From positions 1-7,116 of the forward strand of contig CALJZV010000142.1 in assembly GCA_937983475.1 (NCBI GenBank): a DNA stretch of 7,116 nucleotides, given 5' to 3'. The position numbers and the translations under genes were made by a program. Source of the stretch: an uncultured Verrucomicrobiales bacterium. GTDB taxonomy: Bacteria > Verrucomicrobiota > Verrucomicrobiia > Limisphaerales > JACDHS01. Of the stretch, positions 1 through 7,027 are shown piece after piece. Each line of letters starts with the position of its first letter. Position 1 is the first letter of the stretch. Below the pieces are notes generated by a model. That model searched no databases. It was not told where the DNA came from and was given only the letters and a program-made list of their open reading frames with translations.

Positions 1-2199
1 TGTCTTCACAAAGGAGTTGGATTGTCCAAGCGCGAACGAACTCGGAGGGATACTTGAGCAAGATGGATACATCGTCGCGCGTCAAACCACCAGTCACGTG
101 CAAAGCCCACATCAAACGTAGATTGGCAAGTTCCTGGCTGCCGTATCTCTCTGTTGGATCCGGAAAACCAAGAGGGCCGCCTTGAAATAAAATGCGAAGA
201 AGAAGCGACTGACGTATTTCTGGATCGAGTTTCCCTTCGCTGAAACGTTCTTGAAGAATTCTTAGAACGTGACGTGCATGCCAATCATTTGGATGAAATA
301 GATAATTCAGAACCAATTCCCTGTCGCTCAACTTCTGCAAATCCACCTTCTCAAACTTCGGTGTGCCGTGGGTGATCTTGTAAATCCGCCCGTTGCTGCG
401 GTCATGGTCCTCGGGCTTGTTGTTGTGGCACTGCTGTCTGTCATACCAATCAATGAAATAAACCCCGCCGTCCGGCCCGGTGCGGAAGTCAATCACCTGC
501 GACCATTTGTCGTTGAAATGGATCGGGTCGGGGGCGTGCTTGACGACGAACCCGGAACCTTTGCGCTCCGGCACGTCCATGTTGATGCGCTGCCCGTGGA
601 TGTTGCCGATGAGAATCTTGCCGCGATATTCCGCAGGCCAGTTGTCACCCTGGTAAATCATCAATCCGGCGTGCGCGTGGCCGCCGCCCGCGGCGTCGGA
701 ACGGTTGTTGCCCGCGTGCGGCCCCTTGTTCCCGGCGTAATGCACATGGTCGGCGCAGGTCTTGATGTCGTCGTAAATGTAAGGATTGAAATGCGATCCG
801 GCCTGCCGATGGTAACGCGCGCCCTGAATGATGTGGAACAAGTGCGGAATAACGCATGCCTCGGCGAAAAGTTGGCCATGCTCGTCGAAATCAATGCCCC
901 ACGGATTGCTCGTCCCTTCGGCGAACACCTCAAAGAGATGCTTCGTCGGATGATAGCGCCAGATGCCCGCGTTGATCTTGGTGCGCTCGGTGTCAGGCGC
1001 GCCCGGCTTGCCGACGTTGGAATGGGTGAACACGCCGTGACAGCCGTAAAGCCAGCCGTCCGGTCCCCACTTGAAAGTGTTGAGCGTCTCGTGTGTGTCC
1101 TGCCAGCCCCAGCCGTCCAGAAGGATTTTCGGTTTGCCGGCGGGTTTGGGTTCGTCACCGTCCGCAATCGGAATGAACATCAGATACGGCGCTGCGCCGA
1201 CCCAGATGCCGCTAAAGCCATACTCGATGCCGCTGACGAGGTTCAGGTTTTCCGCGAACACGGTGCGCCGGTTGAATTTCCCGTCACCATCGGTGTCTTC
1301 TAAAACCACAATGCGATCCTTGCCGCCGAAGATGTCTTTTAATTGCTCATCGGTCGGCTTGGCTTTGTCGCCGGAAGCGGGCTTGCCAACGCGAATCGGG
1401 TAGGTGTGACCCTCGGCGACCCAGAGGCGTCCACGATCATCGAGGCAAAAGGCAATCGGCTGTTGCACGTCTGGTTCCGCGGCGAACATGGTGGCCTTGA
1501 AACCGGGCGGCAACGTCATGGCCTTGATGGCGTCCTCGGGCGAAAGCCCGGCGTGCAGGACGACGTCGGCCTCGGGCACCTCGGCTTGTTTCTTCGGGTC
1601 AATCTCGTTGGGGAACTGCGGGCGTTGCGCGTAAAACTTGAAGTCATCGAAGTTGATGTGGCCCCAGTGGCCGCGCTGCTCGTCCACAACGCGGATGAAA
1701 ATCTCCTTTCCGATGCGCTCTTTCAAATCCACCACCACTGGGCGCAGGGTTTCGTGATCTTCGCCGGTGACTTTGAAAAAGGGCGTGGACGCCAGCGCGT
1801 CATAAAGCCCGACAAACGTGCCGGGACGCGCTCCGCCGCCGACCCGGAACGCGGCTCCGTCGACGACCCGGCTGCGGTACTGCACGCCACGGAGGTCAGC
1901 GTTCCTTTGAGGTCATCGCCGCCGATTTCAAAGGTGCCGATCCAGAAGTTGCCTTGATGGCCGCTTTTCATGTCGTTGCGGCGCTGAGCCACCGTGTCGC
2001 CGCGAACGGGCTGCATTTCAAACGCCGCGCCCTCGGCGATCCAGTTGCGCAATGTTCCTTCCTCGAAGTCGAGATTGAGCGGTTTGCCGTCTTTGCCAAC
2101 GGGTTTGATGCCTTGCGCGAACGCGGAAACAGCGCAGAGCGCGAATGTCAACAGGCAGGCCATTGCGCGAGCGCGGTGATTCAAAAAAATGAGTTTCAT
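1..2199 (-). CDS. PVC-type membrane-bound dehydrogenase-like protein, frameshifted, C-terminus beyond window
   Basis: Probable exported protein of the TIGR02604-like family (putative membrane-bound dehydrogenase, Pirellula/Verrucomicrobium type); substrate unknown. The ATG at 2199 gives a signal peptide: a basic start, a hydrophobic stretch around MACLLTFALCAVSAFA, and likely cleavage at AFA-QG. Next comes a jelly-roll-like domain (LNLDFEEGTLRNW, QPVRGDTV, FWIGTFE, then FRVGGG, LRPVVVDL, WGHINFDDFKF). A beta-propeller follows with PIAFCLDDRGRLWVAEG, the calcium-type loop DTDGDGKFN, NLVSGIEYGF, DGWGWQDTHETLNTF, WGPDGWLYGCHGVF, NPWGIDF, HVHYAGNKGPHAGNNRSDA and a GGGHAHAG segment. After YKITHGTPKFEKVDLQ a helical, probably HEAT-like region begins and runs off the window. 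The N-terminal frame (2199 to about 1886) does not continue into the rest. A one-base loss or two-base gain near 1885-1890 is needed to join about 105 and 628 codons. Uncorrected, the N-terminal frame stops at 1723. Full homologues usually extend further and may end in a CxxCH heme domain, which is not visible here. No Shine-Dalgarno is seen. Family assignment is firm; enzymatic role is inferred. Confidence 0.88.
1883..1899 (-). other. Frameshift site in the dehydrogenase-like gene
   Basis: Read on the minus strand, family-like sequence GTLTSV ends at 1888 in the frame of the ATG at 2199. Family-like sequence VQYRSRVVDGAAFRVGGG starts at 1885 in the next frame. Between them the bases read gtg-gc-gtg, so a two-base gain or one-base loss would explain the shift. 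There is no homopolymer or classic slippery heptamer here, so programmed frameshifting is not suggested. The remaining options are an assembly error or a real recent mutation. Confidence 0.75.
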
Positions 2200-2257
2200 A
2201 ATTTATTCACAGTGTTGTTGGGGAAACTGCCGTTGCGCAAACCTCGAATCAGACGTG

Positions 2258-3958
2258 TCAGCGCGCGGTTTGTTCACTGGTTTTGGGCGCGTCCACGCGC
2301 TTCAAGACATAAACCGATTCGCGGTTTGGGTCGAAATTTTTCTCAGGGCCGAAGGTGTGCCACGGCAGCTCAGGGCGGCTGGTGTCGAACCAGCAGACAT
2401 TCAGGTTGGTGACCAGTTCATAAGAGTAGCGTTCCACGCGGCCATTCACCTCGCGCTCGCGCTGAAAATAGGTCAGCAATTCTTCCGCATCAGTCGTGGT
2501 GCTGAAGGCAATCAGCCAATGCGGAAAAGCGGAGTCCATGAACAGGGAGGGGCTGAGTTTTTCGAGACGATCCACCGGAAGCGTGGTTCCGCGGTCGAGC
2601 AACCCCGAGATGCGGATTTTGTCCCCGAGATAAAACATCAGCGGGTAATTGCAGTAGAAGGGGACCGCAAGCACGTGGTCATCCTGCGTTGCGTTATTTT
2701 TCAGAAACTCCAGCGTGACGCTGTAGGGTGTCGGGAACGGCTGATGAATCTCCTTCACGTAGGCAGGCAGCAGCCAGCGGAACTGGAATTTTGGCTGCGC
2801 GAAGGAAAGCAGGTTGGTGCAGAGAAACACCGCCAGAATGCCCACGGCGAGCGTCGGCGCCTTGCGGTGAACATACCAGAGCGCCACGCCGATCAGGCCC
2901 GCCAGGAACGGCACCGCCGGGATGAAGTAACGAATGTAGGCCATCTCCGTGCGCTTGATGGCTTGGAACGACAGCAGCGCGAGGAATGCGAGAAATCCCG
3001 CGCTCACGATGGCCCACGCCAGCGCGGGCCGGACCAAGTTGATGTCCTTTCGATGCTTCCAGAGCATCCAGCCGGCCAGGAATGCCAGCGGCCAGGGCAG
3101 CGCGTTCATTGTGTTGAGTTCGCGGAAATTCCACCACAGCAGCATCGGTTTGCGCCAATACCATGGCTCGTCGACGGGCGCCTCCTGGCGGACCCAGATC
3201 GGGTGGTTGAACACATACGGGAGTGTCAGCAGCAGAAAAATGCCGACCGAGAAGGCGAGTTTTGCCCAATCCCGTGCGGTGAAATCCTTGCGATGCAGCG
3301 CCAGGTGCGCAAGGCCCATGGCCAGGAGAAAACAGGCGGCGAGCAAGAACTGTGAGTAAAATAAAAGCGCGGCGGCTACTCCGAGGAAAATGAACTCCAT
3401 GAGTCGCCGGTTGGCGAGCGCGCGCCGGTAGCAAAAAAACGTCAACAACGAAAACAGCAGGGTGGGCGCGTAGTAGCGGCACTGCCGGATGTTGAGGATG
3501 AACACCAGCGACAGGGCCAGCGCCGCCAGCGCGTAGAGGCGGAGCATAGGCTGGTTTTTGAACTCGTGGCGCAGGAGCAGCCAGAACACGCCGAGCGACA
3601 AGAGGCCCGCCAGCACGAAGGGAAAGCGCGCGCTCCAGGTGGAGATTCCCAACAGCTTGAAGGAGGCGGCGGTCATCCAGTATTGCAGCGGCGCATCGAT
3701 GGTCTCCAAATTTGGGTCGAGCAGGATGCCGTTGGCGTAGGCCACGAGGTTGCGGCCGTCCCACGCGGTCAGCGTGCCGGTGGAGAGAAAGTTTCGCGAC
3801 TGAATGCCGACGGTGGCCTCGTCATCCCAGAACGGTGTGTTGTCGAGCGATTTGATCCCGAGATAGGCCGACGCGGCGAGAATCAGCAGCAGCGCGGGCA
3901 GAAGCCAGGCTGGTTGCGCGGACGGCGGCGGTGACGGGGATGTGGACGCGCGTTTCAT
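2258..3958 (-). CDS. GT39/ArnT-like polytopic membrane glycosyltransferase
   Basis: A 566-residue integral membrane protein of the dolichyl-phosphate-mannose mannosyltransferase / ArnT superfamily (GT-C fold). Such enzymes move a sugar from a polyprenyl-phosphate donor onto a lipid, glycan or protein outside the cytoplasmic membrane; the acceptor here is unknown. After a Ser/Pro-rich start comes the first membrane helix (WLLPALLLILAASAYLGI). The acidic first-loop motif PFWDDEA lies near residues 43-48, where the family has its catalytic Asp/Glu. DAPLQYW (88-94) matches the usual PPLxYW motif, RQCRYYAPTLLF is near 158-169, and RYFIPAVPF near 343-351 is the late RYxxPxxP-type motif. Many hydrophobic helices fill residues 20-387, followed by a soluble tail of about 180 residues. 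I chose the ATG at 3958. An in-frame ATG at 4039 lies inside the terminator hairpin of the upstream kinase gene and would add 27 residues before the natural N-terminus. The stop at 2258 is 58 bases before the next start, so co-transcription with it is possible. Confidence 0.85.
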   Translation of the reverse strand: MKRASTSPSPPPSAQPAWLLPALLLILAASAYLGIKSLDNTPFWDDEATVGIQSRNFLSTGTLTAWDGRNLVAYANGILLDPNLETIDAPLQYWMTAASFKLLGISTWSARFPFVLAGLLSLGVFWLLLRHEFKNQPMLRLYALAALALSLVFILNIRQCRYYAPTLLFSLLTFFCYRRALANRRLMEFIFLGVAAALLFYSQFLLAACFLLAMGLAHLALHRKDFTARDWAKLAFSVGIFLLLTLPYVFNHPIWVRQEAPVDEPWYWRKPMLLWWNFRELNTMNALPWPLAFLAGWMLWKHRKDINLVRPALAWAIVSAGFLAFLALLSFQAIKRTEMAYIRYFIPAVPFLAGLIGVALWYVHRKAPTLAVGILAVFLCTNLLSFAQPKFQFRWLLPAYVKEIHQPFPTPYSVTLEFLKNNATQDDHVLAVPFYCNYPLMFYLGDKIRISGLLDRGTTLPVDRLEKLSPSLFMDSAFPHWLIAFSTTTDAEELLTYFQREREVNGRVERYSYELVTNLNVCWFDTSRPELPWHTFGPEKNFDPNRESVYVLKRVDAPKTSEQTAR

Positions 3959-4020
3959 GGCAAGGATGAATGTTTTTTTGAATGCCCGAAGAAGTCCCGG
4001 TTGACGAGCAAATCCTTGGC

Positions 4021-4057
4021 AAAATGAAAGGCGTTCCATGAGTCCGTCATGGAACGC
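4021..4057 (-). terminator. Intrinsic terminator after the hybrid kinase gene
   Basis: A perfect 10-bp stem (gcgttccatg at 4031-4040, catggaacgc at 4048-4057) encloses a 7-base loop. On the minus strand it is followed by ctttcatttt (4030-4021). It starts 22 bases past the kinase stop codon. The position, stem and T-rich tail fit a rho-independent terminator for the two-component operon. It separates that operon from the glycosyltransferase gene, which should therefore have its own promoter between 4030 and 3959; I see no convincing -35/-10 pair there. Confidence 0.8.
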
Positions 4058-4078
4058 ATGGGAGCAAAACGAAGATAA

Positions 4079-5983
4079 TTAATCCTTGCTGGACGACGGC
4101 TGGAGGCAGTTGCGGATGGCGGTCAGCAGGCGGTCGGGCATGTAGGGCTTTTGCACGAAGTTGAGTCCCTCACGCAGGTGAATTCTCGGCTCCATCAACT
4201 CTGGGTTGAATCCGCTGGTGTAAAGCACCTTCAAATGCGGGTTGTCGGCCATCAGTCGTTCCGCCAGTTCCAGGCCGCCGACGCCGTCGGGCATTTTCAT
4301 GTCGGTGACCAGCACGTCAATGTGCTGGCGGGAATGGCGCCAGACTTCGAGGGCTTTTTTTCCCGAGCTGGCCGCCAGCACTTGGTAGCCGTGGGAGTGC
4401 AGCACTTCTGAAACCATTTGGAGCAACTCCTCCTCGTCCTCGACGAGCAAGACCGTTTCATGGCCCTGGCGGGCGCCGAGTGGCCGATGCGCCAGGGTCG
4501 GGATCACTTTGGGTTCGGCTGGGAAGAAAATGCGGAAGGTCGTGCCCGCGCCCGGCTCACTGCCAACTTCAATCCAGCCTTTGTGCTGTTTGACGATGCC
4601 GTAAACAGCCGCCAAGCCCAAACCGGTGCCTTTGCCGACATCCTTGGTGGTGAAAAACGGCTCGAAGAGGTGCCGGTGACTCTCTGGCGTAATGCCGCAG
4701 CCGGTGTCGGACACCGACAGGCAAATAAACGTGCCCGGACGGGCCTCAAAATGCATGCGCACATATTCACGCTCCATTTCCACCGTGGTGGTGGCGATGG
4801 CAAATTGGCCGCCTGAGGGCATGGCATCGCGGGCGTTCATGGCCAGATTCATAAGAATCTGCTCAAGCATGCCGGTGTCGCCGCGCAAGGGCGGCAACTC
4901 GGACCCAAGATTCAGCTTCAAGGACACCTTGCCGCCAACGATGTGAGTCAAGAGGCTATAGAAATTTTTGATGAGCCGGTTGATGTCCACCAGTTCCACC
5001 TGCATGGCCTGGCGCCGGCTGAATGCCAGCAACTGGCGGGTCAATGATGCCGCGCGCTCGGAGGCGCCGGCAATCTGTTGGAGGGCATGAATGGTGTCGG
5101 CGTCGAATTCCTTGGCCGAGAGCAGCATCGCGTAACCTTGAATGATCGTGAGAATGTTGTTGAAGTCGTGGGCCACCCCTGACGCCAGACGGCCAATGGA
5201 CTCGAGCTTTTGGATCTGCCGCAATTGCGCGTCCATTCGCAGACGCTCGGAAATATCTTCCACCAGCCCTTCCACCGCCGGCTCCCCATCGCCATCCCGC
5301 GCCAGGGTCTGGCTCATGGACACCCGCACCGCGCCTCCATCGGCGCAGCAAAGATCCAGCTCGCATCGGCGCAATTCGCCCGATTGTTTCAGTTGGTGCA
5401 CATGCTCTGAATGGAGTTCCGGGCGGAGGTATAATTCGCGCAGGTTCAAATCCGGCGGCAAATGTCCCCAGCCCAGCAGTTTTAAAAAGGACGGGTTTGC
5501 CTCAAGAATTTCCCCATCCAGCGTCGCCCGGAACACGCCGACGTCCAGGCGGTGCAAGAGGTGTTGCAACCGCTGTTCGAGCTTCTGAGCCCGTGACTCG
5601 GATGCGGCGCGGTCAAGCGTGGCCCGCGCCACCGCCGCCAACCGCACATAATGGCGCGCCGATTTGGAAACGTAATCCTCAAGCCCAAGTTTCATCGCCT
5701 GCACGACGACTTCCTCCTGCATGGCGCCGGAGAACATCACGACCGGACAGTGCGGCCACCGCGCCTTGACTTCCCGCAATACGGCCAAACCATCGGTCCA
5801 ACCCAATTGATAGTCGGTAACAACCAGGTCCATCGCCTCGCCGTCCAGTGCCCGGGCCATTTCCTCGGGGCTGCCTGCCTCGTATATAACTGCTTCGGCA
5901 AATTCCTTTCGCAATTCCCGTTTGACCAGCATCCGGTCGTCGGCGTTGTCGTCGATGATCAGGAATTGAAAAGTCTTCTTCAT
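4079..5983 (-). CDS. Soluble hybrid sensor histidine kinase (REC-PAS-HisKA-HATPase-REC)
   Basis: A 634-residue cytoplasmic hybrid histidine kinase with no membrane segment. Residues 1-125 form a receiver domain: acidic D11/D12, phosphoacceptor D57 in TDYQLG, S85, K107. A short charged helix (127-145) leads to a PAS-like domain (about 145-247, ending in the typical VEDISERLR). The dimerisation domain carries the phosphorylated H272 in ASGVAHDFNN, the form seen in NtrB-like kinases acting on soluble signals. The ATP-binding domain shows the N box (N383 in NLAMNARDAM), G1 (DTGCGI 426-431), F box (EPFFTTK 441-447) and G2 (GKGTGLGL 450-457). A second receiver (510-630) has E515/D516, phosphoacceptor D561 in VTDMKMPD, T589 and K612. 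All catalytic residues are present, so it should be active. The start follows the upstream regulator stop by 6 bases, with GAGG at 5991-5988. Phosphate likely enters through receiver 1 as input and leaves via receiver 2 or the neighbouring regulator; direction is inferred. Confidence 0.95.
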   Translation of the reverse strand: MKKTFQFLIIDDNADDRMLVKRELRKEFAEAVIYEAGSPEEMARALDGEAMDLVVTDYQLGWTDGLAVLREVKARWPHCPVVMFSGAMQEEVVVQAMKLGLEDYVSKSARHYVRLAAVARATLDRAASESRAQKLEQRLQHLLHRLDVGVFRATLDGEILEANPSFLKLLGWGHLPPDLNLRELYLRPELHSEHVHQLKQSGELRRCELDLCCADGGAVRVSMSQTLARDGDGEPAVEGLVEDISERLRMDAQLRQIQKLESIGRLASGVAHDFNNILTIIQGYAMLLSAKEFDADTIHALQQIAGASERAASLTRQLLAFSRRQAMQVELVDINRLIKNFYSLLTHIVGGKVSLKLNLGSELPPLRGDTGMLEQILMNLAMNARDAMPSGGQFAIATTTVEMEREYVRMHFEARPGTFICLSVSDTGCGITPESHRHLFEPFFTTKDVGKGTGLGLAAVYGIVKQHKGWIEVGSEPGAGTTFRIFFPAEPKVIPTLAHRPLGARQGHETVLLVEDEEELLQMVSEVLHSHGYQVLAASSGKKALEVWRHSRQHIDVLVTDMKMPDGVGGLELAERLMADNPHLKVLYTSGFNPELMEPRIHLREGLNFVQKPYMPDRLLTAIRNCLQPSSSKD

Positions 5984-5987
5984 ATTG

Positions 5988-5991
5988 CCTC
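5988..5991 (-). promoter_or_regulatory. Shine-Dalgarno for the hybrid kinase
   Basis: GAGG overlaps the stop codon of the response regulator gene and sits 4 bases before the kinase ATG at 5983. It fixes that start over the neighbouring out-of-frame ATG codons and points to translational coupling of the two genes. Confidence 0.55.
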
Positions 5992-6463
5992 AAAGCACAG
6001 GGCGGCCGTGTTCGGACCGAATTTCGGGAGTTTGGTTGAAGACCATCCAGTAAAGCTCCAGTGCCTTGACCATGTCGGCCAAACCTTCAAACGTCACCGG
6101 TTTGACGAGGTAGGAGTTGGCGCCCAGTTCGTAGGCGCGGTTGATGTCCGCAGAGACCTTGGAGGAAGTCAGCACCACGACCGGCAGTCGGTTGACGGGC
6201 GCCGGTTGACGGCGAATCCATTCCAAAACTTCCAGGCCACTCAATCGAGGCAACTTCAAATCCAGCAACATGAGGAAGGGAAACGGGTGCATGTCGCGGT
6301 TGGCGTAGGGGCCCATGCCCGCCAGATACGCCACAGCCTGCTCGCCGTTGTTGACCACCTGTAGAGGATTCATCACCGAGTTCTTTTTCAAGGCCCGGCG
6401 CATCAAAAACACGTCGGTGGCCTCATCCTCGGCAAGCAATATTGTTGTTTGAGAAGATTGCAT
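5990..6463 (-). CDS. Single-domain response regulator, Rcp1/CheY-like
   Basis: A 157-residue stand-alone receiver domain. Visible residues are acidic E12/D13 (LLAEDEATD), phosphoacceptor D68 in LMLLDLKLP, T99 in VVVLTSS and K121 in YLVKPV. The extended loop between beta-2 and beta-3 (GMGPYANRDMHPFPF) and the order of motifs match the Rcp1-type regulators found beside hybrid or phytochrome-like kinases. There is no DNA-binding or enzymatic output domain, so it should act by protein contact or as a phosphate shuttle. It is the first gene of an operon with the hybrid kinase (6-base gap). I chose ATG 6463 because the receiver fold begins about seven residues later. An in-frame ATG at 6511 would add 16 residues encoded by a perfect hairpin (MERLRGYPLHF and onward), which looks regulatory rather than coding. 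No Shine-Dalgarno precedes 6463; a GGA about 14 bases before 6511 keeps the longer start possible. Confidence 0.9.
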   Translation of the reverse strand: MQSSQTTILLAEDEATDVFLMRRALKKNSVMNPLQVVNNGEQAVAYLAGMGPYANRDMHPFPFLMLLDLKLPRLSGLEVLEWIRRQPAPVNRLPVVVLTSSKVSADINRAYELGANSYLVKPVTFEGLADMVKALELYWMVFNQTPEIRSEHGRPVL

Positions 6464-6477
6464 GCGCGACTGAATAG

Positions 6478-6515
6478 AAAAATGGAGCGGATAACCCCTT
6501 AACCGCTCCATTTTT
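6478..6515 (-). promoter_or_regulatory. Perfect hairpin 14 bases upstream of the response regulator start
   Basis: Arms 6478-6490 (aaaaatggagcgg) and 6503-6515 (ccgctccattttt) pair over 13 bp around a 12-base loop, ataaccccttaa. Either strand would read a GC-rich stem followed by T residues, so it resembles a bidirectional intrinsic terminator. On the minus strand it lies directly before the regulator ATG at 6463. It could therefore end transcription arriving from the right, act as a leader attenuator, or mark the end of a repeat element. Which of these applies cannot be decided from sequence alone. Confidence 0.65.
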
Positions 6516-6608
6516 GTTTTCCAACTTTTGCTATCACTAACAGCAATTCCCTATTCAGCAGCTTCAGGGCCGACCTTCTGTGTAAATAAAAATTCAGGGT
6601 TTCCATTA
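6478..6608 (-). repeat. Imperfect direct repeat, copy 1 (131 bp)
   Basis: This copy matches 6881-7007. The first 33 bases (6479-6511 against 6881-6913) are identical and contain the hairpin. Further conserved blocks are aacagcaattc (6539-6549), agggccga (6566-6573) and tcagggtttccatta (6594-6608). Those three blocks keep a constant offset of 399 bases to copy 2, so after one net 3-base indel the alignment needs no gaps. Spacers between blocks are poorly conserved in sequence but equal in length. Both copies have the same orientation. Strand is set to minus because the T-rich end of the hairpin and the flanking genes read that way. Confidence 0.8.
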
Positions 6609-6880
6609 ACTTTAAACAAGAGGTTCCCTGAGAAAAATGAAGCCTACTTTAGTCGCGTCGGGCTGGTTGCAGAGTCCGTTCCAGCCGTGGTTGTAATTCA
6701 TATACCATTGGTTTTAAGTCGTTTAGCTTATTGTTCTAAAAGACTATTTCCTGAATTCCGCAAGAAAGGCTGAATGAGGCATAGAGTGTGTCGCACATTT
6801 GATAAACCGGGTCTTTGGCTATTGCGTGTGTCTCAAACCAAAGTTGCCCCCGAGCCGAACAAAGGGGTTGCCGGGAAAAG
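6609..6880. other. Intergenic stretch between the repeat copies, no gene seen
   Basis: These 272 bases are AT-richer than the genes around them. I see no open frame with recognisable protein character, no RNA gene and no transposase remnant. A small inverted repeat (ctttgg 6813-6818 with ccaaag 6838-6843) is too weak to call. The start (6615-6642) loosely resembles the sequence just before copy 2 (6858-6889). Confidence 0.6.
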
Positions 6881-6913
6881 AAAATGGAGCGGATAACCCC
6901 TTAACCGCTCCAT
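6871..6913 (-). terminator. Hairpin plus T-rich tail downstream of the PVC heme protein gene
   Basis: This is the copy-2 version of the conserved hairpin: 9 bp (6884-6892 with 6905-6913) around the same 12-base loop. On the minus strand the stem is followed by ttttcttttccc (6884-6873). It lies about 115 bases past the stop codon at 7028, so it could terminate transcription of that gene. On the plus strand the stem is followed by ccc rather than a T run, so here the signal is one-directional. Confidence 0.5.
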
Positions 6914-7007
6914 CCCGTTTTCAACCATGCGATACCAAACAGCAATTCTTCTTTTAGCAAATTAAGGGCCGAGTCATGCCTTGCGCAAAAAATCAGGGTT
7001 TCCATTA
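6881..7007 (-). repeat. Imperfect direct repeat, copy 2 (127 bp)
   Basis: Partner of 6478-6608. Shared blocks lie at 6881-6913 (identical 33 bases), 6938-6948 (aacagcaattc), 6965-6972 (agggccga) and 6993-7007 (tcagggtttccatta). The similarity stops at 7007, 20 bases from the stop codon of the right-hand gene, so the element sits in its 3' flank. The two outer ends are partly complementary: ATGGA then ACCC at the left, GGGT then TCCAT at the right. Confidence 0.8.
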
Positions 7008-7027
7008 GCCGCGGTCTGCTTATCGGT

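Noticed and set aside
368..1303. Plus-strand open frame of 311 codons
   Set aside because: It lies opposite a minus-strand frame with unmistakable PVC dehydrogenase motifs; the plus-strand protein has no recognisable domain and is a by-product of high GC third positions.
2189..3355. Plus-strand open frame of 388 codons
   Set aside because: It is antisense to the GT39-like gene, whose membrane helices and catalytic motifs are clear; the plus-strand product is a low-complexity charged sequence without family features.
3959..4039. Longer start for the glycosyltransferase at ATG 4039
   Set aside because: The extension overlaps the kinase terminator hairpin and adds a stretch not needed before the first membrane helix.
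5651..6364. Plus-strand open frame of 237 codons
   Set aside because: It is antisense to both the hybrid kinase and the response regulator, which have complete receiver motifs in the other strand.
6528..6773. Plus-strand open frame of 81 codons in the intergenic region
   Set aside because: It would start with TTG inside repeat copy 1, has no visible ribosome binding site, and the matching position in copy 2 is stopped after a few codons; no family resemblance.
6609..6880. Insertion sequence remnant between the repeat copies
   Set aside because: No transposase-like reading frame and no target-site duplication could be seen; the repeats are direct, not inverted.
6478..7007. Integron attC sites or CRISPR repeats
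   Set aside because: Lengths of 127-131 bp and partly complementary ends recall attC, but the GTTRRRY/RYYYAAC core motifs are absent and there is no integrase or cassette gene. Two long copies 400 bases apart do not form a CRISPR array.
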